Origin: DASYAE01 sp036501535
GTDB lineage: Bacteria > Actinomycetota > Actinomycetes > Streptomycetales > Catenulisporaceae
Reading direction: 5' to 3'
DNA: 53,351 nt
Assembly: GCA_036501535.1 (NCBI GenBank)
Contig: DASYAE010000277.1
Location: forward strand, 1-53,351
This document shows, piece by piece, positions 40,403 through 53,351 of the stretch (position 1 is its first letter; the number at the start of each line of letters is the position of its first letter). The notes under the pieces are model-generated. The model made no database searches, had not been told where the DNA came from, and saw nothing but the letters and a program-made list of their open reading frames with translations. A program made the position numbers and the translations under genes.

Positions 40403-41202
40403 CCGCGCTCAGCGACACGCTCGCCGCGGCGCGGGCCGAGGGCCGCGCCGTCCTCATCGGCTACCTGCCGGCCGGGTACCCCTCGGTCCAGGGCGCGATC
40501 GAGGCCTGCCGGGCCATGGTCGAGGGCGGCGTCGACATCGTCGAGGTCGGCCTGCCCTACTCGGACCCGCAGATGGACGGGCCGGTCATCCAGCGCGGCG
40601 TCGAGGCGGCGCTCGCCGCCGGCACGACCACCCCCGACGTGCTGCGCACCGTCGAGGCCGTCGCCGCGACCGGCGCGCCGGCCCTGGTGATGACCTACTG
40701 GAACCCGGTCGAGCGCTACGGCGTGGACCGCTTCGCCAAGGAGCTCGCCGCGGCCGGCGGCAGCGGCCTGATCACCCCCGACCTGATCCCGGAGGAGGCC
40801 GGCGACTGGATCGCCGCCTCCGACGCGAGCGGCCTGGACCGGGTGTTCCTGGTCGCGATCTCCTCCGCGGACGAGCGGATCGCGCTGACCACCGCGGCCG
40901 GCCGCGGCTTCGTCTACGCCGCCTCCCTCATGGGGGTGACCGGCGCCCGCGCGACGGTCAACTCCGCGGCCGAGGGACTTGTCGCCCGTACGAGGGAGGC
41001 CACCAGCCTTCCGGTCTGCGTCGGCCTCGGGGTGTCCAACGCGGATCAGGCGGCCGAGGTGGCCCGATACGCCGACGGCGTCATCGTCGGCTCGGCCTTC
41101 ATGCGCCGCCTGCTTGACGCGCCCACCGCGGCCCAAGGCATCGACGACGTACGCGAACTCGCCCGAACGCTGAAGGAAGGTGTCCTTCGCGGCCGGTCGT
41201 GA
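40399..41202 (+). CDS. trpA: TrpA, tryptophan synthase alpha chain
   Basis: Splits indole-3-glycerol phosphate and channels indole to TrpB. ATG 40399, with an excellent AAGGAGG ribosome site just upstream inside trpB. 267 residues. Seen: GYLPAGYPSVQGAIEACRAM, the catalytic Glu in VDIVEVGLPYSDPQMDGPVIQ together with the Asp of the same strand-loop, MTYWNPVERYGVDRF, GLITPDLIPEEA, FVYAASLMGVTGAR and VGLGVSNADQAAEVA, VIVGSAFMRRL. End of the trp block. Confidence 0.97.
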   Translation: MTALSDTLAAARAEGRAVLIGYLPAGYPSVQGAIEACRAMVEGGVDIVEVGLPYSDPQMDGPVIQRGVEAALAAGTTTPDVLRTVEAVAATGAPALVMTYWNPVERYGVDRFAKELAAAGGSGLITPDLIPEEAGDWIAASDASGLDRVFLVAISSADERIALTTAAGRGFVYAASLMGVTGARATVNSAAEGLVARTREATSLPVCVGLGVSNADQAAEVARYADGVIVGSAFMRRLLDAPTAAQGIDDVRELARTLKEGVLRGRS

Positions 41203-41231
41203 GGTAATCTCACCGCGAAATCGTCGCCAAG

Positions 41232-41265
41232 GCGCGTCCGGCCGGCCCGCGCCGGCCGGGCGCGC
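41232..41265 (+). terminator. Strong hairpin between trpA and the MauE-like gene
   Basis: GCGCG-T-CCGGCCGG, loop CCCGCG, CCGGCCGG-G-CGCGC: a 14-bp stem counting the central T:G pair. It lies 29 nt past the trpA stop. A -10-like TAATCT (41205-41210) precedes it, so it may instead be in the leader of the next gene, just before its ribosome site. Confidence 0.6.
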
Positions 41266-41289
41266 AGGGTGCAAAGGGGAGCAGTTAAG

Positions 41290-41898
41290 TTGACTAAGGC
41301 GGACCTGACCGCCGAGGCCGCGCCGACGGACCAGGGCGGCGGCTTCAAGGCCTTCTCACCGTGGCTCTCGCTGGCCGTCCGGCTGTTCCTCGGCGCGATG
41401 TGGCTCTACTACAGCGTTCCGAAGCTCTCGCAGCCCTCGGTCAACCTCGCCTCGGTGCAGAACTTCAAACTGCTCTCCGGGGGCCTGGCCACGGCCTTCG
41501 CCTATGGGCAGCCCTACGTCGAGCTCTCCCTCGGCCTGCTGCTGATCTTCGGCCTCGGCACCCGGCTGACCGCGATCCTGTCCGCGGCGCTGCTGCTGGT
41601 CTACATCGGCGGCATCGTCTCGCTCGGCGCCCGCGGCATCCATGTGACCTGCGGCTGCGGCGGGGCCGGCGGGCAGGTGGCGATCGGCCACACCCGCTAC
41701 ATCCTCGACACGCTCCGGGACGTCGGCTACCTCATCCCGGCGCTGTGGCTCATCTGGCAGCCCAAGAGCAAGCTGTCGGCCGACGCCGCGCTGCTGCCCG
41801 ACCTGCCGCCGCCGGCACCGGTCCCGCCGCCGCGCGCCAACGCCCAGAACAGGGCCGGCACGGCTAAGAAGGGCGCGCCCAAGCCGCGCACCAGGTAA
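41290..41898 (+). CDS. MauE/DoxX-like redox-associated membrane protein
   Basis: I use TTG 41290, because AAAGGGGAG lies 8 nt upstream; GTG 41269 in frame has no ribosome site. 202 residues with four hydrophobic helices between about 20 and 155 (LSLAVRLFLGAMWLYYSVPKL, VELSLGLLLIFGLG, LSAALLLVYIGGIVSLGARG, GYLIPALWLIW). Cys121 and Cys123 in VTCGCGGAGG follow helix three, where MauE-family proteins have their cysteine motif. The C-terminus is Pro/Ala/Lys-rich. Together with two DsbA-like genes behind it, a role in reoxidising or tuning periplasmic-type thiols is a reasonable inference. Confidence 0.8.
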   Translation: MTKADLTAEAAPTDQGGGFKAFSPWLSLAVRLFLGAMWLYYSVPKLSQPSVNLASVQNFKLLSGGLATAFAYGQPYVELSLGLLLIFGLGTRLTAILSAALLLVYIGGIVSLGARGIHVTCGCGGAGGQVAIGHTRYILDTLRDVGYLIPALWLIWQPKSKLSADAALLPDLPPPAPVPPPRANAQNRAGTAKKGAPKPRTR

Positions 41899-41985
41899 AT
41901 CCCGGTAATTGCTGCCCCGCTGCCTCGGGCGCGCGCCGATACCCTTGCGTGTCGGTACGCGCCCGATGTCCCCTTTAGCGGCACC

Positions 41986-42789
41986 ATGGCCGCCATGGCG
42001 GCAGCGAACGACGGGAAGAGCTCGGCCCGGCAGAAGATCGAGCAGGCGCGGCTGGCCGAGGCGGTCGCCGCACGGCGCCGGCGGCAGATCTACATCACGC
42101 TGGCGGTCGCGGCGGTCATCGTCGCCCTGGTGGGGATCGGCATCCTGGTCCAGCACAAGAAGGCCGCCGGCGACGACCAGCTGGGCACCGGCCCGCTGGT
42201 CAGCCCCAGCGGCGCCGTCGCCGACGGCACCGCGATCCCGCTCGGCGACCAGAACGCCAAGGTCACCCTGACCATCTACGAGGACTTCCGCTGCCCCTAC
42301 TGCCGGATGGCCGAGCAGACCTACGAGTCGGTCTACAAGTCCTTCGCCGCCGCCGGGACGGTCCGGGTCCAGTACCACCTGGTCAACCTGATCGACCGCA
42401 ACCTCGGCGGCACCGGCTCGATCCGGTCCGGCAACGCCGGCGCCTGCGCCCAGGACTCCGGGAAGTTCGAGGCGTACCACGACGTGCTGTACACCAACCA
42501 GCCCGACGAGACCGACGACGCCTTCGGCTCGAACGACAAGCTGATCAGCCTCGCGAAACAGGTCCCCGGCCTGGATACGCCCGTGTTCGAGAAGTGCGTG
42601 AACGACGGCAGGCACGGCTCCTGGGTCGTGGCCAACTTCGACGCCCTGAGCAAGCTGCTGGGCGGCTCCGTCGCCACGCCGTACTACGCGATCAACGGCA
42701 CGCAGTACTCGTCGACCGCGCAGGCCACGCCTGCGGCGCAGGCGTCCTTCAAAGCCGCGCTCGACAAGGCGGTCGCCGCCGCCGGGTAG
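41986..42789 (+). CDS. DsbA-like thioredoxin-fold protein, CPYC active site
   Basis: 267 residues from ATG 41986; ATG 41995 is an in-frame alternative and the two are bridged by a palindrome GCCGCCATGGCGGC. Lys/Arg-rich cytoplasmic N-terminus, one membrane helix about 36-56, then an extracytoplasmic DsbA-type domain (thioredoxin_4): LTIYEDFRCPYCRMAEQTY with active-site Cys103 and Cys106, and a second conserved pair Cys154 (GACAQD) and Cys204 (FEKCVND). The cis-Pro loop is probably VATPYYAING. The acid CPYC motif resembles oxidising DsbA proteins. 87 bp after the MauE-like gene. Confidence 0.88.
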   Translation: MAAMAAANDGKSSARQKIEQARLAEAVAARRRRQIYITLAVAAVIVALVGIGILVQHKKAAGDDQLGTGPLVSPSGAVADGTAIPLGDQNAKVTLTIYEDFRCPYCRMAEQTYESVYKSFAAAGTVRVQYHLVNLIDRNLGGTGSIRSGNAGACAQDSGKFEAYHDVLYTNQPDETDDAFGSNDKLISLAKQVPGLDTPVFEKCVNDGRHGSWVVANFDALSKLLGGSVATPYYAINGTQYSSTAQATPAAQASFKAALDKAVAAAG

Positions 42790-42884
42790 GCCGTCACGCA
42801 GGGTATTGTCACAGATTCATCACGCATTCCCGAGAAAACGCCAAGAGTGCCGGGGCGGCATGCTCCGTGCGGCCGCAGCGCGGT

Positions 42885-42890
42885 TAGGAT
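42885..42890 (+). promoter_or_regulatory. Candidate -10 box upstream of the second DsbA-like gene
   Basis: TAGGAT, about 100 nt before the ATG at 42993, in the 203-bp gap between the two DsbA-like genes. No good -35 was found. The gene may therefore have its own transcript. Confidence 0.35.
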
Positions 42891-42992
42891 GCGGGCGCGG
42901 CCCGAATAGGCGCGCTTCGTCGCGCCCTTTTACGCCAGTCCCGGCCGCGCACTGGCATCGAAGACCGAGCGACGAAGAGTGGACCGCGGACG

Positions 42993-43901
42993 ATGAGCAA
43001 GTCCAACAGGGTAGGCAAGGAACTGGCCCGCCAGCGCGCCCAGCAGCTGCGCGAGGAGCAGGCCAAGCGAACGCGGCGCAACCGCCAGTACATGGTGTTC
43101 GGCGGCGTCATCGCGGTGATCGTCGTGGTCGCGCTGGTCGCCGTGCTGGTCCAGGTGCACAACGCCAACCAGGCGCTCAAGTACATCCCGTCGAACTCCG
43201 TGGCGGACACCACCGGCGGGATAAGCACCGCGGACTCCATGGCCATCCCCGAGGGCGACACGAGCGCCCCGGTCAAGATGACCGTCTACGAGGACTTCCG
43301 CTGCTCGGCCTGCGGCTCCTTCGAGTCCACCTTCCACACCACGTACGAGGCCCTGGTCAAGGCCGGCACGCTGGAGATCTACATCCACCCGGTCGACCTG
43401 ATCGACACGATGGACAACAGCGAGGGCGAGAGCACCAGCGGGTCCATCCACGCCGGCAACGCGGCGGCCTGCGCGCAGGACGCCGGCCACTTCGAGGCGT
43501 ACCACGACATCCTCTACGCCAACCAGCCGCAGGAGACCACCGACTCGTTCTCCTCGAACACGACCCTGATCAACTACGCCAAGCAGGTCCCCGGCCTGAA
43601 CACCGCGGCCTTCCAGACCTGCGTGAACTCCGGCAAGTACGACAACTGGGTCAAGAAGAACTACACCGAGCTGAACCAGATCGACGGCGGCCAGGCCTCC
43701 ACCCCGACCATCTACGTGAACGGCAAGAAGTACACCCTGCCGAGCACGGGCACCGCCGCGCAGGAGCAGGCCTCGTTCACCTCCTACATCGACAAGCTGG
43801 CCGGCGTCTCGGCCACCGCGTCGGCCTCGGCCAGCGCGTCCGGCACGTCGAGCGCCACCGCCACGGCGTCGTCCTCCGCCTCGGCCTCGGCCACGTCATG
43901 A
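42993..43901 (+). CDS. DsbA-like thioredoxin-fold protein, CSAC active site
   Basis: 302 residues from ATG 42993. Paralogue of the preceding protein: basic N-terminus (KELARQRAQQLREEQAKRTRR), membrane helix about 34-54, DsbA-type domain with MTVYEDFRCSACGSFESTF (Cys104, Cys107), HPVDLIDTMD, and the second pair Cys160 (AACAQD) and Cys210 (FQTCVNSG). STPTIYVNGKKY holds the cis-Pro. A Ser/Ala/Thr low-complexity tail of about 35 residues ends the protein. The different dipeptide between the cysteines suggests a different redox potential from its neighbour. ATGA overlap with lgt. Confidence 0.88.
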   Translation: MSKSNRVGKELARQRAQQLREEQAKRTRRNRQYMVFGGVIAVIVVVALVAVLVQVHNANQALKYIPSNSVADTTGGISTADSMAIPEGDTSAPVKMTVYEDFRCSACGSFESTFHTTYEALVKAGTLEIYIHPVDLIDTMDNSEGESTSGSIHAGNAAACAQDAGHFEAYHDILYANQPQETTDSFSSNTTLINYAKQVPGLNTAAFQTCVNSGKYDNWVKKNYTELNQIDGGQASTPTIYVNGKKYTLPSTGTAAQEQASFTSYIDKLAGVSATASASASASGTSSATATASSSASASATS

Positions 43902-45025
43902 CGGCGGCGCCGGCCACGCAGCCGCTCGCGTACATCCCCAGCCCGACGGTCGCCGCGCTGCACCTCGGGCCGTTCCCGATCCGGTTCTACGCGCTGTGCA
44001 TCATCGCCGGGATCGTGGTCGCGGTGGTGTACGGCGAGCGGCGGTGGCGGGCGCGCGGCGGCGAGCCGAACGTCATCACCGACATCGCCATCTGGGCGGT
44101 GCCCTTCGGCCTGGTCGGCGGCCGGCTCTACAACGTGGTCACCGACCCGGAGCAGTACTTCCCGGCCGGCAAGGACTGGGTGCACGCGTTCTACATCTGG
44201 GACGGCGGCCTCGGCATCTGGGGTGCGATCGCGCTCGGCGCGCTCGGGGCCTGGATCGGCGCGCGCCGCCGCGGCGTGCGGCTGCCCGCGCTGGCCGACG
44301 CGGTCGCCCCCGGCATCGTGCTGGCCCAGGCGGTCGGCCGCTTCGGCAACTGGTTCAACAACGAGCTGTACGGCGACCCGACCACGAAGCCGTGGGGCCT
44401 GACGATCCACTGCATGGACGACACGAGCCGCAACGCCGTGCCGTGCTCCGGCGTGCCCGGCACGACCACCGTGCTGGGTGTGTTCCAGCCGACCTTCCTG
44501 TACGAGTCGGTCTGGTGCGTCCTGGTCTGCGTCGCGGTGCTCTGGGCCGACCGGCGCTTCCAGCTCGGACACGGCCGCGCCTTCACCCTCTACGTGCTGC
44601 TGTACACCGTCGGCCGGGGCTGGATCGAGCACCTGCGCAGCGACTACGCGCACCACTTCTTCGGCCTGCGGCTCAACGACTGGACCGCGATCGTCGTCGG
44701 CCTGTGCGCGCTGGCCTACCTCGTCGTCAGCAGCCGGCGCCGGCCCGGCCGGGAGACGACCGAGGAACTGTACTGGCCGCACTTCACGCCCTACGACGAT
44801 CTCGCGGCCAGGCGGGGCGGCAAGGACGGCGCCGAGGGCGAGGACGGCGCCGCGGCGGCCGAGGCTGACGAACCCGACGAGGCTGACGAGGCGGCGCAGT
44901 TCGCGGAACCGGCGCAGCCTGCAGAATCGGCGCCCGAGCCGGCGGCCGGCGACGCCGCGGATTCCGACGCCGCGCGCGAGGAACAGGCCGCGGACCAGGA
45001 GCAGCAGGAGTCGCCGGCCGGCTGA
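43898..45025 (+). CDS. lgt: Lgt, prolipoprotein diacylglyceryl transferase
   Basis: Membrane enzyme that attaches diacylglycerol to the lipobox cysteine, the step before LspA. ATG 43898 overlaps the preceding stop. 375 residues; the catalytic core spans about 20-280 with seven helices. Seen: LGPFPIRFYALCIIAGIVVAV, GGRLYNVVTD, FYIWDGGLGIWGAI with the conserved Gly-Gly, the Lgt signature GRFGNWFNNELYGDPT, PTFLYESVWC, and GRGWIEHLRSDYAH. The last ~85 residues are an acidic Ala/Glu/Pro tail not needed for the fold. lgt after DsbA-like genes is a recurrent actinobacterial order. Confidence 0.96.
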   Translation: MTAAPATQPLAYIPSPTVAALHLGPFPIRFYALCIIAGIVVAVVYGERRWRARGGEPNVITDIAIWAVPFGLVGGRLYNVVTDPEQYFPAGKDWVHAFYIWDGGLGIWGAIALGALGAWIGARRRGVRLPALADAVAPGIVLAQAVGRFGNWFNNELYGDPTTKPWGLTIHCMDDTSRNAVPCSGVPGTTTVLGVFQPTFLYESVWCVLVCVAVLWADRRFQLGHGRAFTLYVLLYTVGRGWIEHLRSDYAHHFFGLRLNDWTAIVVGLCALAYLVVSSRRRPGRETTEELYWPHFTPYDDLAARRGGKDGAEGEDGAAAAEADEPDEADEAAQFAEPAQPAESAPEPAAGDAADSDAAREEQAADQEQQESPAG

Positions 45026-45534
45026 TCGCGCCGCCGCCGCGGTGTCCGTGTAGCCGATGTCATCCCGCCTCGGACCGCGGGAGCTCCCGGTCGGCCAGAC
45101 CAGTCGGGAACCGGTCGAAATCGCGCTGCGCCGTTCAAACCAGGCGGCCCCGGCGGTATACGCAGATTAGGCCGTGGCTCGCCGACACGTCACCGAAACC
45201 GGCCGAAACCTGCGCGCCGTGCACCCCGAATCCCGCGGTGAGGCGGCAGATGACTTAAACGGCGCATTGGGAGGCCTGTGACGGCGGTCGTAGCAGGGCC
45301 GTGAAGTGTGACTCACTCGGGGGCGTGAACGAGGCGCAACGCGGGGAGAACAAGGTGTAGCGCGCCGCCGCCGCAGGTCAGACAAGCGTTGTCCGCAATG
45401 TGAGATGATCATTTCTCTACTGCCGGACGAACGTTTCATCGTGTAACCTCGAGGCCACCGCGGCAGGGCCAGTGTCGTCCCTCGTGCGCGCATTCATGAT
45501 GCGAACACACGACGACGACCATGTGGAGGTCCCG
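45026..45534 (+). promoter_or_regulatory. lgt-gltB intergenic region with gltB promoter elements
   Basis: 509 bp without a convincing gene. TAACCT (45444-45449) is the likely gltB -10, leaving a leader of about 80 nt. About 30 bp upstream is an A+T-richer imperfect palindrome around TGATCA (GAGATGATCATTTCTC, 45402-45417), a candidate regulator site. Further left, GTCACCGAAACC and CGGCCGAAACC repeat a CCGAAACC core (45185-45210). CGGGAGCTCCCG (45079-45090) is a perfect short palindrome. I see no site with the half-site spacing expected of GlnR. Confidence 0.45.
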
Positions 45535-50110
<4,576 letters not shown>

Positions 50111-50118
<8 letters not shown>

Positions 50119-51571
50119 CCCCCGCGGCTTTCTGACCACCCCGGTCCAGCACCCCGTGCGCCGCCCGGTCGGCGAGCGGGTCAACGACTGGCGCGAGGTC
50201 TACCCCGAGCGGGCGCTGCTGCCGATCATCCACAAGCAGGCCGGCCGCTGCATGGACTGCGGCATCCCGTTCTGCCACAACGGCTGCCCGCTGGGCAACC
50301 TCATCCCGGAGTGGAACGACCTGGTCTGGCGGGACGACTGGGCCGCCGCGGCCGACCGGCTGCACGCCACCAACAACTTCCCCGAGTTCACCGGCCGCCT
50401 GTGCCCCGCGCCCTGCGAGACCGCCTGCGTGCTCGGCATCAACCAGCCCGCGGTGACCATCAAGAACGTCGAGGTCGCCATCGCCGACCGGGCCTGGGAC
50501 GACGGCCTGGTCACCCCGCAGCCGCCGGAGCGGCACAGCGGCAAGACCGTCGCCGTGGTCGGCTCAGGGCCCTCCGGCCTGGCCGCCGCCCAGCAGCTGA
50601 CCCGGGCCGGCCACACCGTCGCGGTCTACGAGCGCGCCGACCGGATCGGCGGCCTGCTGCGCTACGGCATCCCCGAGTTCAAGATGGAGAAGCGGCACCT
50701 CAACCGGCGCATCGAGCAGATGCGGGCCGAGGGCACCAAGTTCCGCACCGGCGTCGCCATCGGCCAGGACGTGCTCGCCTCCGGGCTGCGCGACCGCTAC
50801 GACGCGGTGGTGCTCGCGGTCGGCGCCACCAAGGCCCGCGACCTGCCCATCCCCGGCCGCGACCTGGCCGGCGTGCACCAGGCGATGGAGTACCTGCCGC
50901 TGTCCAACAAGGTGGTCGAGGGCGACTACGTCACCGCGCCGATCACCGCGCGCGGCAAGCACGTCGTCATCATCGGCGGCGGCGACACCGGCGCGGACTG
51001 CCTCGGCACCGCCACCCGGCAGGGCGCCGCCTCGGTCACCCAGCTGGAGATCCTGGCGCGGCCGGACGACGAGCGCCCAGCGGCCCAGCCCTGGCCGACC
51101 TACCCGATGATCTACCGGGTCTCCTCCGCCCACGAGGAGAACGGCGAGCGCGTCTACTCCGTCAGCACCACCGAGTTCGTCGGCGACGAGAACGGCCGCG
51201 TGGCCGCGCTCAGACTGACCGAGGTCGCCTTCGAGGACGGCCGGTTCGCCCCGGTCCCGGGCACCGAGCGGGAGATCCCGGCCCAGCTCGTCCTGCTGGC
51301 CATGGGCTTCACCGGGGTCGAGCAGGACAACGGCCTGGTCTCCCAGCTCGGCCTGCAGCTCGACGAGCGCGGCAACATCAAGCGCGACGCGGACTACCGC
51401 ACGAACGTGTCCAACGTGTTCGTGGCCGGAGACGCCGGCCGCGGCCAGTCGCTCATCGTGTGGGCCATCGCCGAGGGCCGGTCCGCCGCCGCCGCGGTCG
51501 ACCGGCACCTGGCCGGCGTCTCCGCGCTCCCGGTCGCGATCGCCCCGAGCGTGAGACAGCTCACTGCTTGA
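50111..51571 (+). CDS. gltD: GltD, glutamate synthase small subunit
   Basis: NADPH-dependent FAD protein that passes electrons to GltB. ATG 50111 lies inside the end of gltB, 6 nt after GGAGG. 486 residues. N-terminal 4Fe-4S cysteines in CMDCGIPFCHNGCPLGN and RLCPAPCETACVLG; FAD-binding loop VVGSGPSGLAAAQQL; RIGGLLRYGIPEFKMEK; NADPH-binding loop IIGGGDTGADCLG; C-terminal FAD contact NVFVAGDAGRGQSLIVWAIAEG. Typical of the bacterial NADPH-GOGAT beta subunit. Followed by a strong hairpin. Confidence 0.97.
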
Positions 51572-51581
51572 CCGGTCCGGG

Positions 51582-51623
51582 TTCGAGGCGGACGCGTCGC
51601 CGTTTCCGGCCGTCCGCCTCGAA
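51582..51623 (+). terminator. Terminator hairpin after gltD
   Basis: TTCGAGGCGGACG, 16-nt loop, CGTCCGCCTCGAA: a perfect 13-bp stem beginning 10 nt after the gltD stop. No T-run. Confidence 0.8.
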
Positions 51624-51767
51624 TTCAAGCGGGCGGCCAGCACGGCTACAGCGCCGGGGGTTAGGATTGCCGAAAGACTCTCGAATCGACCTCCCCGGGT
51701 GGTGCGCGCATCCGGCGGTGCAGTACCGATCCGACGAAGTTTCGGCAAGTTACCATTGGGTAAGAGA

Positions 51768-51779
51768 TAGGGTCGCTTT

Positions 51780-51782
<3 letters not shown>
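51768..51782 (+). promoter_or_regulatory. Candidate leaderless promoter of pyk
   Basis: TAGGGT (51768-51773), 6 nt CGCTTT, then ATG 51780. No Shine-Dalgarno sequence is present. The upstream 150 bp are otherwise featureless. Confidence 0.55.
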
Positions 51783-53240
<1,458 letters not shown>

Positions 53241-53285
53241 CACCGGCGGCGCGGCAGGCAGCAGTCCGACGCGCCATTAACAGGC

Positions 53286-53305
53286 CCGCTCCGATGGTGG
53301 AGCGG
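53286..53305 (+). terminator. Hairpin downstream of pyk
   Basis: CCGCTCC, loop GATGGT, GGAGCGG: 7-bp perfect stem 45 nt past the pyk stop. The remaining bases to the window end include A+T-rich TTGTATGTACTTTG, which may be the promoter of the next gene outside the window. Confidence 0.5.
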
Positions 53306-53351
53306 CGCTGCCGAGGGTTGTATGTACTTTGCTTCGGGCCGACCCGATGGG

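Noticed and set aside
41989..42002. Perfect palindrome GCCGCCATGGCGGC at the first DsbA-like start as a regulatory site.
   Set aside because: It arises from duplicated ATG-GC(C/G)-GC codons coding Met-Ala-Ala; no independent support.
45185..45330. GTCAC/GAAAC elements upstream of gltB as GlnR boxes.
   Set aside because: The half-sites do not have the 6-bp spacing that GlnR sites require.
45167..45493. A 108-codon minus-strand frame in the lgt-gltB gap as a gene.
   Set aside because: No ribosome site or recognisable domain, arginine/serine-rich translation typical of non-coding G+C-rich frames, and it overlaps the probable gltB promoter.

Overview
The window is one contiguous, high-G+C chromosomal stretch from an actinomycete. 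Gene order and protein sequences look most like the Streptomyces/Catenulispora side of the Actinobacteria; this placement is inferred from gene order and family resemblance, with no 16S or other marker in the window. Supporting points are the division cluster ftsW-murG-murC-ftsQ-ftsZ-pgeF-yggS-sepF-yggT-divIVA, a bifunctional-type PriA in place of HisA, the Trp-operon-associated membrane protein and HGxxPAAW protein, a T-box in front of ileS, frequent GTG/TTG starts and many genes whose start codon lies 6-7 nt after a TANNNT-like -10 box (leaderless type).

Layout. 1-10211 (+): the 3' part of the division and cell wall (dcw) cluster, from a truncated ftsW to divIVA, with many 4-base stop/start overlaps and a promoter-bearing gap before ftsZ. 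10262-10298: a strong bidirectional terminator. 10441-13716 (-): ileS with a translational-type T-box leader at about 13717-14010. 14135-17278 (+): DUF167 protein, DksA/TraR-like zinc protein, lspA, rluD. 17330-18048: a HigBA/RelE-type toxin-antitoxin pair of lower G+C. 18087-22675: dnaE and a membrane protein. 22719-23938 (-): YbaK-type deacylase and a Lon-N-domain protein. 24096-30097 (+): histidine operon hisD-hisC-hisB-(53-aa membrane peptide)-hisH-priA-ridA-hisF. 30137-36301: TIGR03085-like protein (-), a two-gene asymmetric ABC exporter (+) and a PIG-V-like mannosyltransferase (-), apparently inserted between hisF and hisI. 36404-41202 (+): hisI, Trp-associated membrane protein, HGxxPAAW-like protein, trpC, trpB, trpA. 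41290-45025 (+): MauE/DoxX-like membrane protein, two DsbA-like thioredoxin-fold proteins, lgt. 45535-51571 (+): glutamate synthase gltB-gltD. 51780-53240 (+): pyruvate kinase.

How they work together. The left third builds septal peptidoglycan (MurG/MurC make lipid II precursors, FtsW polymerises, FtsQ/FtsZ/SepF form the divisome, DivIVA marks poles). The middle makes histidine and the last steps of tryptophan; with no trpF here, PriA probably does both the HisA and TrpF isomerisations. The right part joins extracytoplasmic thiol oxidation (MauE-like plus two DsbA-like proteins) to lipoprotein maturation (Lgt, with LspA further left), followed by nitrogen assimilation (GltBD) and glycolysis (Pyk).

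I see no rRNA, tRNA, CRISPR array, insertion sequence or prophage. Most of the window is conserved housekeeping. The parts most worth a second look are the 14-codon ORF coupled to hisH, the Trp-codon-bearing short ORF in the trpC-trpB spacer, the toxin-antitoxin insertion with its palindromic start region, the asymmetric ABC exporter with its neighbouring mannosyltransferase, and the MauE-DsbA-DsbA-Lgt cassette.
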